Source: Gigaspora margarita
Lineage: Eukaryota; Glomeromycota; Glomeromycetes; Diversisporales; Gigasporaceae
Reading direction: 5' to 3'
DNA length: 64,000 bases
Assembly: GCA_009809945.1 (NCBI GenBank)
Contig: WTPW01000027.1
Coordinates: 813,484-877,483 of the forward strand
The position numbers were made by a program, and so were the translations under genes. Numbering within the stretch: position 1 is the stretch's first letter; every line of letters begins with the position of its first letter. Under the pieces are notes generated by a model, which worked only from the letters and a program-made list of their open reading frames with translations, made no database searches and was not told the origin of the DNA. This document shows positions 11,395 through 21,241 of the stretch, piece after piece.

Positions 11395-12474
11395 GACTTT
11401 TTCAAACATGGCGTCGAAACGAAACCTACCCGAAACTAGTTTCGGAACGGTTCTAATCCGAAACTAGTTTCGGATTTTTTTAAAAAAACTGAAACTCCGA
11501 AACCCGAAACCCCGAAACTATAATCCGAAACCCAAACCTATAATTCGAAACTCAAAAATATAATATTGAAGCTTATAAATTTATTATAAGGTTGCCTTAT
11601 TTTTAATGAACCCAAAATGTAAAATTATTTTTGAATAAATTATAAACTTTATTTTTAATATCATACCGTTATTACAACTGATTGCAAAATTCTAGGACGA
11701 TAGAAAAAATTGCCAATGATGAATTGATAAGTATTTTATGTCTTTTGATACCAACCATTTATTTAATTCTGCAGTAACCTATCAATTCTATCATTAGTAG
11801 ATATGGACGTACTAATTACTTATTATTACTTGATATTGTACCCAGTTTTTACGTAATAAGTAAAAAAAACTGGTGCTTGCAAAAGCAATATTGATTGTCA
11901 GAATATAAACTTCAGAATTATATATACCTTTCATGTTGTACTTATGAATCATAACAACAAAAATGACTGCACGTATTCAATAAAATGTTGGATGCATTGA
12001 ATTCTTTAAGGAGATATATAACATACATCAGTGCGATTAATGTATATTGAAGAGATACAGAGCATACATCAGTGCATTTGATGTATAATTGAAAGAGATA
12101 TATAATACATAAATGCAATCAATGTATATGGAAGTTGGGGTAGTTTTTGGTGTTCAGGTGAGGTTTCGGTTCGAATGAGGTTTGGGTTTCGGGTGAGGTT
12201 TCGAGTTTCGGATAAGGTTTCGGAAGTTATAATCCGAAGCCCGAAACTTCGGATTTGGCACTAAAGGGTATCAGCACCAACTTTGGAGAGAATAGACAAA
12301 TAAGTTATTGATGTTTTGGCAGTTTCGGGGTTTCGGTTGAGGTTTCGGGTTTCGGTCGAGGTTTCGGGTTTCGGGTGAGGTTTCGAGTTTCGGATAAGGT
12401 TTCGGAAACTATAATCCGAAACCGAAACTTTCGGAATCACCAAAAAAGGTTTCGGTGCCATCTTTGGACTTTTT
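11395..12474. mobile_element. 1.06-kb hAT-like element, 8-bp TSD
   Basis: The element spans 11403-12466. It is flanked by a perfect 8-bp repeat GACTTTTT (11395-11402 and 12467-12474), and duplicate 1 has an uninterrupted site at about 4610. Its ends are inverted repeats of about 17 bp, CAAA(C/G)ATGGC..CGAAAC. Both subterminal zones are packed with variants of CCGAAACC/GGTTTCGG, many in tandem. The middle (about 12004-12130) holds roughly three 48-bp repeats. No transposase is seen. An 8-bp duplication and CA-starting ends fit the hAT superfamily. Confidence 0.85.
12004..12130 (+). repeat. Tandem repeat of about 48 bp, three copies
   Basis: Three degenerate units, each with a GAGATATATAACATACAT-like head followed by a TCAATGTATAT-like tail, lie inside the hAT-like element. 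Confidence 0.6.
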
Positions 12475-14050
12475 ACAGCAACTGTAGAATTTTGTTTCAA
12501 ATTTCCAAAATTTAAACAATTTGTTCTAACTTTCCATTCGTAATGCATGTATTTACAAGTTACTTTCAGTAGCTTCATTTACTAATATTTTATTACTCAT
12601 TTTTAGGCTGTTTTCTTCAAATTTGTTACGAATATTTTCTTGAACGTGTTTATCACTATTTTCATTAGAAGATAGTCCTTCGGGTATTTGTCAACTAAAG
12701 TCATCTGATGATAATCACTTTTGGACACCTTTTAGCGAATTGTATTCGTAAATGATGTTGCTCACGTAATATTGTTAGAAATTCCCCTAATATTCCGAGA
12801 GATAATGTTTATATACAAATAATTATATTAGTATTGAGTATCGTGTGTGTTAAATGTAAGCTTATTTCACGTTGTTCCCTTTTCTTGCGTTCGAATATGA
12901 TTACTAAATGTACCTTATCCTAAGAAAAGCAATATTAACTCTCCTTTTGTATCACAATAATTCTATTGACCTAATGCCATCTCGACACCAAGAGTCGAAG
13001 CTTATTGCTCTCAAGTACTTTACTTAATGAACCGAAAGCAAAATTTGATTTAATCTGAAATTGATGAATAAAGTATAGCTACTCATATTTGCTAAATCTA
13101 AAATGGCATTTCATACAATGAATAATATTAGTAATTTTACTATGAATCAATTTTTATTAGCAAAATTAGAAACAATCAATTAAATGATTTTAAGTAATCA
13201 TGTTAATTATAAAGAAAAGCGTAAAATTCTAAAGGATTCACATAAGCGCTATACTATATGGGGAGTCATCTATTAAAACAACCCATTTTTACAATTTTTT
13301 GAAAAATGAATTTTTATTAGAAGTTAGATTCATATAAATTTTGACATGATTAACATTTTTTAATTATAAATTAAAGTCGATTTGCATAATAAAAATCAAG
13401 ATAATGTAAAAGAAAAATTACATGAGGGCCAACACATCACGAGATTACCCGATAGTCATCTACCTTTAACTAATCAAAATCGTGAAATTTGATTAATCCC
13501 GGATCAGTCCGAAAATCAAAACAAGATATGCATCAAAACTATTTCAAAGTATATAACTATGTTTGACTTTTTGCAAACTTTTAATTAAATTTTGAACTTT
13601 CATGGTTAACATAAATTTTTTCATTTTAATTAAAACGTTCTACTAGTCGAATGCCCAAAACATGCATGTCATTAAAGAATTTTGAAAAATATCTTTATTC
13701 TTAGGCATTTTATAAACAATTTATAATAAGTTAATCATTTAAAATGGATCGCTTATTAATAATGATAAAACATTAGCCACATAAATATCATCGAATATTC
13801 GTTATCATGAAAATCAAAAAAAACAAATTGATTAATTAGTCCGTGTGACGAATGTGTAACGTTATGACAATCACTTTTTTGAAAAAATTCCTTGCCGTCA
13901 CTTATTACTTGACGTCAATTATTTCAATTGATTTTGATGAAGTCTATGTTGCATATTTGTCGGTACTACTGGAATAGCTAATTCAACTAGTCCTTCAAGG
14001 TCTTTTAAGTCTAAAACCAATTCAAAAAAGTACGGGCTAAGTTTTCACTA

Positions 14051-14805
14051 TACCATAAAATTGTTTGTGAAATGTTCTTAAGAGAATTGAGCCACAATAG
14101 TTTCCTTCACGCTTTCCTGAGTTGTTAATTATTTTGTTACATTTTTCAAATTCAAAATATAATCTACATATTGCAACATGGATTCTTTTGATTCTTTTTG
14201 ATGTGTGCAAGATGACATATAATACAAATGTAAAAAAAAAAAAAAAAAACAAGCAGAATAAATTTAATAAAAATTCTACTTTATACCGTAAAATACACAT
14301 ATTAGTTTTGACTTTGCATAGTATTTCGCACACCCTAGGATACGTAGCATAATAGATAAACAAAAATATTGTGATTAGACAAAACAAAAAGGATATTATT
14401 TAATTTTATTGTTTATTTTTACTCCCTTGTAATTTGGGCCAAAAAAGGTACTTATTTTCGGATTTATCGTTATACGATAATTGGATTTTCCTAAAACGCA
14501 TTTATGGCGTTTACCACCTATGTCACATTATCTCAAATTAATTAGTAAGCGTGTTCTAAGTAAATAACTCTAGAACGAAATTTTGAGGTAAAAATTTTAT
14601 ATAAAATGCTTATAAAAATTGAGAAAAAATTTTATAAAAATTTAATAGATACAATACCATCCTAGGTGCGTTTTATAATAAATGTTTCTTTTTAACCAAA
14701 GTTATCCAAATAAAATATTTTTATTGGATATATAAGAAGTATTTATTGAATCGAATGATATATTAATGATTTATTAAATCTAAAATTTACTTAGGTTGAA
14801 CCGAA
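14051..14805. other. AT-rich stretch upstream of nuclease-like gene
   Basis: No gene is supported. Overlapping open frames on both strands around 14037-14387 come from an A/T homopolymer area. The 3' part is presumably the promoter of the gene at 14806. No distinct TATA or activator site can be singled out in such AT-rich sequence. Confidence 0.4.
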
Positions 14806-15363
14806 ATGTCTCCTCTATTCTTAAAAGATTATAAAAGTGAATTTGAAGAATTTTTAAAAAATGAAAGAGCAGGATTAAAGGGTCTTACAGAAGATGGAAT
14901 TGATAAATTATTTACTGATCCGAATTCTGGATTCGAACCTGGATTTAAGGGAGAACTTTATGAATATTATATTTTTAATCTCCTTAAAAGAAATGATATT
15001 CCTGTTTTAAAAAATGCGTCAGTATTTAGATATGTTACGAGAAGGAATGGTAATGGTATTTATTTTTCAGATGGTAATATGGATTTGCATGGTCGTTATA
15101 AAGATGCTTTTAGTTTTTTTATTCAATGTAAATTTAGAGTGAATAATAATTCGTTAAGTAATGAAGATATTGAAAAATTTTTGAAAACTGTACAAAATAA
15201 TCCTCACTTTGATATGGCGATACTAAGTACCAATTCTAGAATGGCTGATGGACAAGAAAAGATATTCGAAGAATCAGAATTTAAAGAAAAGATCTATTAT
15301 TGCAACGAGCAAAAGACCTTACAAGCGTTAGATTTTCATTATGAAAAATTACAGGGGAATTGA
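14806..15363 (+). CDS. Mrr-like PD-(D/E)XK nuclease-fold protein
   Basis: An uninterrupted 185-codon frame starting ATG and ending TGA. The motif order matches the catalytic core of Mrr-type restriction endonucleases: an alpha-helical GELYEYY segment (Glu53) at residues 49-55, then DGNMDLHG with the acidic residue (Asp93), then the beta-strand FFIQCKF with Q107-x-K109, then a strand ending in a Thr/Ser-rich turn (ILSTNS, residues 139-144). Known members of this fold cut DNA, often as host-defence or modification-dependent nucleases. Activity here is an inference. The protein is short, with no signal peptide, membrane segment or extra DNA-binding domain visible. Base and codon use are as AT-rich as the kinase genes nearby, and no intron is evident. 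It could be a catalytically active nuclease or a fold relative with another role. Confidence 0.7.
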   Translation: MSPLFLKDYKSEFEEFLKNERAGLKGLTEDGIDKLFTDPNSGFEPGFKGELYEYYIFNLLKRNDIPVLKNASVFRYVTRRNGNGIYFSDGNMDLHGRYKDAFSFFIQCKFRVNNNSLSNEDIEKFLKTVQNNPHFDMAILSTNSRMADGQEKIFEESEFKEKIYYCNEQKTLQALDFHYEKLQGN

Positions 15364-17249
15364 TTTGTAGCCATTATTGAAAGATATTTTTATGGGATTT
15401 TATTGTTATTTATATATATATATATTATATGTTCTTCCAAGAATTTACGGTATTACGAATAGTTGTGATGTATGTTTAGCAAAGTAATGATGTATGCTAC
15501 AAAATAGCATTTGAATACACAAAACTAGCTTACTATATCTATTATATATAAAATGGTATAGTCGTAGGTTATTTATTTTTGTAATAAAACAAGTTTTCGT
15601 GAGAAATATTTCTAAACTTCAAATATATTGTCGGTATCATAATTTTCATAAGAGAATTATTTTTTAAAAAAAATTTACTTTTTGGTCAGTATTAAAACCT
15701 TCATTAAAGAATAATTCTTGTCAAAAAACCTATCCTCTTTATCAGTTTTAAAGATTTCTTTAAAAGAATTGTTTTCTTTAAAAAAATTTCTTCTTTAAAA
15801 AGGCTATCAGTTGATAATATAGATTTCTACGTCAGTACTAATATCGTTCATCATTTTATTGATAGACATATTTTTAAAACAAAATATCGATTTTATTTTT
15901 TTTAAAAAATTGTTGTTACGATTACTGCTTTTTGCTGTTTAACGACCAAATTAGACTTCAGACTGTTTCTGTAAATTATAACGTCAAGAAGCCCGAAATC
16001 CGGTTTTCTTTAGCGTCGCATTGCATTTGAATAAATTAACTACCAATATAATGCTTTATACGCAGTTGTAACCTCATCATCCATACACAAATGATTTCTA
16101 ATTTAATGTCTTATACCATACACGGATTACCTAATTTTCTCCACAGTTCCTATTGGACGAAGGGAAACCCTGTTTTTGATTGGACAAAATAGCTTAGAAA
16201 TTTTGATTCACGATCAAATAACGAAAGTACTGTTGGAAAAGTATAAGATCTAATAGAATGTATATTATACTAAAATTTTGCAAGGAAAATTTTTTTGTTA
16301 GAATACAAAAGGGTATTTGTAAACAAATTTTAAGTTATTGTCGATTTTTGAAAAACTTTTAAGATTTTTTTAAAATTTTATGTTACACCTGATCTTATAA
16401 TTTGATTGGTAAACAAAGAGTGGCGTAATCTTACCGGTGGGGGAAATTAGGGAACCCCTTATACACAACTACTTTGCTCACTCATACACCACAATAACCA
16501 ATAAACAAGCGTCAATATGCTACCTTTGGTTTGCAAGTTACTGAGAGACAAACGGAAGTGATGGTATGAAAAGAAAGATACCTTCTTTACTAACCAAAGG
16601 TCTTAAAAATGCCCTTGCATTTGCAATTAACAATCTCTCCTTTCTTACGTTGCTATTACACATACAGAACTATAAGATAACCTCTTGCGTTTCCTAATGA
16701 TCATAGTAGTTCATATTTCAAAATCATATGAAATTACAGAAAGATACTTGCATCTAAACAAAAAAGACCATAAAAAAACTAAGAAGGCCCGATAAATTAC
16801 GATTTGTGCATGAAATAGTGGAAGGCTATCTTTTCTATATGATAAAGGTCTTGCTAGAGAATAAAATTATGTATCTTATTAGAGATACATATTATAACAA
16901 AAAAAAAAATTTGTATTTTAAAAACGATCGATCATATGATAATTTTCACCGATCGCCATCTCTACAAATACTTAATTTCATGCTTATGAATAAAGATGGC
17001 AGGCTCTTACGCCCTAATGTGATTTAAAAAAAAAAAAAAAAAAGATGGCAAACTCTAATAATGGCATGCTACTATATAAATAAGATATCTCGGTATTTTT
17101 ATTAATTAATCTTTTTAACGATGGGTCGTCTCGGAAAAAGATGTGTAAACAACTTGTATAGAAAACGTGGTGTTTTGCTCCAAAAAAAACTATTGATACA
17201 TTTGAAGAAACCGTCGATGTATTTGAAGAAGCAGCAGGAAATTATTCAA
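15364..17249. other. Gene-free stretch with dispersed repeat
   Basis: No gene is supported. Around 16255-16420 is a copy of a dispersed repeat also seen near 42640-42790, 49705-49890 and 56700-56910 (shared block CAAAATTTTGCAAG..TTTTTTTGTTAGAA and CACCTGAT). A short ATG frame at 17121-17276 runs into the kinase relic and has no known relative. The open frame at 16806-17027 looks random. Confidence 0.45.
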
Positions 17250-18362
17250 GCACGCAGAAAAGGATTCATTACGTAATAATCTTCGTGAAGTATCGCAAAT
17301 GAAATGTTAAATTTATTATCAGATCTTGAAGCAATTCATTCGCAAGTATTAGAACATTGAGATCTTCATAGTGAAAAAATTTACGAGTACAGACGAATTG
17401 AATAACACATATTCTCTAATACTAATATAGTAATACAAAAAAGAAGTGTATGGAGTTTTACCTTATATGGTATCATAAATTTTACAAGAAAAACCATATA
17501 CTCAAGCAATTGACATTTATGCTCTTGTATATCTTAATGCTTTAATTATTTATTGAATTGAAGAAATTGAACATTCTGATAATCAAAATAAAACAAAAAA
17601 AAAAAAAAAAAAAAAAAACAATTTTTAGAAGTCAATAAAGTTAGGGAAATTACATTTAAGAGACTGAAAATGAAATAATTATATATAAAGGCCCGATGTA
17701 AAATAATTAAATAAAGATCTAAATTTTGAACAATGTTACAGTCAAAGGCATAAGTTTATCGTAATTAATTAAATTGCAACTTTTTGTAATTATATAAATG
17801 TAATTTTCTTTTGATGATTAAACGTGTTACTTTTAATCAGTATTGCATCTATTCTCTTAAGTCTATAATTTTTTAACTTTCTTTACGAGTACAAATGAGT
17901 TTTTGCGACCCTAAATATCTTTGATTACACGTAGTAAATATGATTCTCGTTAATAACTAATTTGGTGTAGAATAGACTTATTAGTTTAAAACCGAATGAA
18001 AATTACAATATTAATAAATATCGTGCTTAATCCAGTCGAATTATATTTTGGTTAAAAGCAAACTTCATTAAGCAAAAGAAAATAGTATAAAATGTATAAT
18101 GTAGTACATATATATATAGTGACAATGTTCAAAGAACCAATATCGTCATAATGCGATTATTTTGGTCTTTTATATTTAATTATTTTCATTATGGGACCTT
18201 ATATATAATTATTTACATTTTTCGGGCCTTTATACCGTATGTAATTTCCCCTAAAATTAAACCTATCATTGAACTGAATCATTCGAACCATAATTATATT
18301 AGCAAACTTATCGGTATACAAGAAATATAAAGAAACTTATGAAACTTCTAATGATTTATAAA
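17250..18362 (+). pseudogene. Sel1-kinase array relic, kinase part only
   Basis: This stretch aligns with the kinase exon 4 of the gene at 21242-23286. Recognisable are the segment before the catalytic loop (SLRNNL..EVSQMK), the IHSQ..LEH.DLHS loop with a stop in place of the catalytic-loop Arg, the PYMV..ILQ activation-segment end, the DIYAL helix and the EEIE tail. The 3' end (about 18254-18362) restores the C-terminal tail after a MITE insertion at 17642-18253. Many stops, deletions and a long poly-A expansion (about 17597-17618) rule out function. It represents the oldest unit of the array. Confidence 0.85.
17642..18253. mobile_element. 612-bp MITE inside kinase relic
   Basis: The ends are inverted repeats of TAGGG(G)AAATTACAT, followed inward by matching blocks AAAGGCCCGA and AATAATTATATATAA. 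It separates two halves of the kinase tail that are contiguous in the paralogues, which proves an insertion. The TA at each end is shared with the repeat, so the exact target duplication is ambiguous. Confidence 0.8.
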
Positions 18363-18869
18363 AGTGTATATTGTAAAGAAGTATAAATTGGTACGAACTT
18401 TTCAGAAAAGAAAATTGTATTCAGATAATTCATGATAAATATTTCATACTGTATCTAGTTAATAATACAGTAATAGTACATATCGATCCCAAGAAGTTCT
18501 TTAAGCCAAGAAAGTTTTTATCTTGTCTTAACACAATTCTAGCATCAATTCTAATTCAATCATCTTTTAGGTCTTATAAACTATGCATAATACTGAAAAT
18601 TATTTTAGTTACTCGAATTAATGATCTAATAATTAAAAACTTAAAACAAGTTTATAAAGTTGTTAATGTTCATTTAAATCGTAAATAATATAATACTTAG
18701 AACTTAACAATTAATCTTTTATATCATTTCATTTTGTTCGCAAAATCATATTAACGTGAAAATTTATTATTAATGTATTAAGTACAAAGATTTTTTTTTA
18801 TTAATTGGTCTAAATGAAATCTTAAAATTAATAACAATTGCTATTCACATTATAAGGTTGTCGGTACCA

Positions 18870-19767
18870 AATTTTTAATTAGTCGGTAATTCTGTAGTTA
18901 AATAAACCGACAAAGTTAGTGAGTTTACGATTAATTAAAAATTTTGTCACTGATCCATCAAGAAAGATGCTTGAGAACTCCCATATTTCAATTATTTCAT
19001 TCACGTTAATTTTACTCATAGAGTATTAAATCCTTTGTTAATTAGTATATTTAATAAATTGTTCACAATTTATAGAATTGATATCACCCATATCTCTTAT
19101 TTAGTTTCATTTCTTCATTCACAATAATTATTTTTAACGTGCAAGTAAAGATGTTTCACTATCAATATAACTAATTAAACTACTCAATTCATAGTATTTC
19201 TACTCTATATTTCTTATTCATTCACGTTAACTTCATTGATGGATGTATAATTCAAGTTTATTTTATTTACACTAATTAATTTGATAAACTTAAGGCTTTT
19301 TTTTTGTTGTTTAAATTACAAAGACAAAAATTGTCACTCTCTTTAACATATTTACTGGGGCGATAAAGCCGTCCACATGAGCGTGTACTAGTTAAAAAAA
19401 AAAAACATAAAAATTAAAAATTACAAAATTTTAAAAAAATTACCCCTTACACCGCAATATAAATATCATTTCTAAAAAGTGCTTGTACATCAAACTTTAA
19501 GCTTCGATCCTTGGTTTGAATTCATAGATATTGTATGACAAATTAAATATGAAACAACGAAAAAAAAATAAAAATAAAAAATCGAGTAATGTAAATCAGC
19601 TTCCGAGCTCTAAATGATATACCGTAAATTAAAGTTTTGGGAACGGAAATTCTAACGATGTTATCCATAATAAAGTTATGCCACATTGAAAAATATTTGT
19701 ACACATGTCTTAATTATTTAAACTGTTAGGTTTGAAATTATTTTTTTCCTCATATTTAAAAAGTAAA
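18870..19767 (+). promoter_or_regulatory. 5'-flank module, unit 1 (decayed)
   Basis: Homologous to the flanks of the three later units (20000-21241, 23330-24954, 35380-36533), starting at the GTCGGTAATTCTGTAGTT block. The CACGTG core found in the others is CACATG here (19374-19379). It precedes a truncated Sel1 exon, so it probably no longer drives a gene. Confidence 0.6.
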
Positions 19768-20020
19768 ATGAAGAAAGTTTATAATAAAATATTTCATGAA
19801 AAATCAAATAATTTAGACCCTTATGATATTGGATGCAATTATCAAAGTGGGATAGGAGTTGAAAAGGATGAGCATCAGGCATTCCTTTATATTCAAAAAT
19901 CTAAACGATGGAAAATTCTATGGAAATAAATATTGTTGGATATTGTTATGATAATGGAATTGGAGTTGAAAAGAATGAACATCAGGATTATTTTATTATC
20001 AGTAACTCTGCAATTGAATA
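19768..20020 (+). pseudogene. Truncated Sel1-repeat exon
   Basis: Starts at an ATG in the same context as the intact paralogue and encodes MKKVYNKIFHEKSNNLD, then one Sel1 repeat (GIGVEKDEHQAFLYIQKS). A small deletion then shifts the frame, and the second repeat (NGIGVEKNEHQ) breaks off. The sequence runs directly into the 5' flank of the next unit, so a deletion removed the rest of the gene including its kinase part. Confidence 0.85.
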
Positions 20021-20190
20021 AACTGACCAAGTTAGTGAGTTTACGGCTATTAAAATTTTGCCATTGATCCATCGAATGAGATGTTTAAGAACTCCCTAAA
20101 TCTCTTAATTCATTTCATACATTTAACTTATTCGTCAAGTATAAAGTTCTTTGGTTAATTAGTATATTTAAATAAGCCATCCGAATTATA

Positions 20191-20526
20191 CAGTACCGGA
20201 CAGCAAAAAACATACAATTTTTTTTAAAAGTGCCAAAATTTGATATTTATAATCTAATAAGATTGGCTAATTGTTGTGCGACAGTTCTGATTGTTAAAAA
20301 TCTTATATGAACAATGTTTTTATATATTAAACACCAAATTTTTGATTGCATATAAATTTAAGCTCTAATAACTTTTTAATTTTATAACAAAATTACAATC
20401 TGATCTAGCAGAATTGTAACCTAGACCAAAAGCAACAAATCTGTAAGACAGATTTTGTTTTAAGTCATTGTTTTTAAACTATAAGCATTTTTATAAAATG
20501 TAGATGTTTTTGGCTGTCCGGTACTG
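20191..20526. mobile_element. 336-bp TA-flanked MITE (pogo/Tigger-like ends)
   Basis: Perfect inverted ends CAGTACCGGACAGC, flanked by TA (20189-20190 and 20527-20528). Units B and C have the empty site (AATTTATAGCATTA in unit C, near 35580). A CAG start with a TA duplication fits pogo/Tigger-type elements. No transposase is present. Confidence 0.88.
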
Positions 20527-20924
20527 TAGCATTACTACACGCTATATCTCTTATAATAATTATTTTTAACGTGTAAAGATCTTTTATTAATCGATTCAAG
20601 TTTGTATTATTTATCAATATCTTATACTGTATCTCTTAGTTTTACATCATTCGTGTTAATTTCAGTGAGTATAAGATATTTCATTAATCAATATATTCAA
20701 ATCAACTACCGGTACACAAATTCATAGCATTTACAGCATTATATTTCTTATTTGTTGTCATTCCATTCACGTTTGCTTCATTGATGGACTATCATTCAAG
20801 TTTATAGCACTTAAACCTTAGTGTCATTTTACTTGTACTAATTTATTTGATAAACATATTATTTAATTACAACCTGTAATTTGCCTCTCTCTTTTAATAT
20901 ATCTACAAGGGTGGTGAAGCCGTC

Positions 20925-20930
20925 CACGTG
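20925..20930 (+). promoter_or_regulatory. Conserved CACGTG core, unit A
   Basis: This palindrome lies in GTCCACGTGAGCATGTG, 312 bp before the start codon. It is conserved in the unit B and C flanks at 23878-23883 and 36143-36148. CACGTG is the usual bHLH recognition core in fungi. Function is inferred. Confidence 0.4.
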
Positions 20931-21241
20931 AGCATGTGTTGGTTAAAAAAAATTAAAAAATTATCCTTTACATCGACCATTTCTAAATGGAACTTGTATA
21001 TTAATCGATCCTTGGTCTAGATTCATGGGTCTTGTGCGATAAATTAAATAGAGAACAACGAAAAAAAAAACAGTAATGTACATTCAACTTACGAACTTTA
21101 AGAGATATACCGTGAATTCTATCAATGTTACCCATAATAAATTTGTGCCACTTCGAAAATGATATGAAAATATTTGTACACTTGCCTTAATTATTTAAAC
21201 TGCTAGTTTAAATTTTTATTTTTCTCACCTTTAAAAGTTAA

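Larger units (their letters stand above)
10198..14050 (+). repeat. Segmental duplication, copy 2
   Basis: Direct repeat of 3057-6058, expanded by the hAT-like insertion (11403-12466) and by a segment at about 13259-13535 that copy 1 lacks. It includes second copies of the palindromic MITE (10314-10433) and of the 100-bp palindrome (11090-11193). No gene is supported: the open frames at 11017-11382 (plus) and 12261-12578 (minus) run across repeats. Confidence 0.85.
20000..21241 (+). promoter_or_regulatory. 5'-flank module of intact Sel1-kinase gene
   Basis: About 1.1 kb shared with the other units of the array, ending in a conserved pyrimidine-rich stretch and AAAAGTTAAATGAAG around the start codon. 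It contains a MITE (20191-20526) and the CACGTG core (20925-20930). The conservation of a non-coding kilobase between paralogues may only reflect recent duplication, but it delimits the likely promoter. Confidence 0.55.

Noticed and set aside
12261..12578. 105-codon minus-strand frame with NRNPET-like repeats
   Set aside because: Produced by the GGTTTCGG array of the hAT-like element and crosses its right boundary.
3057..14050. Assembly artefact behind the duplication
   Set aside because: The two copies differ by substitutions and by several independent insertions with proper target duplications, which an artefact would not create.
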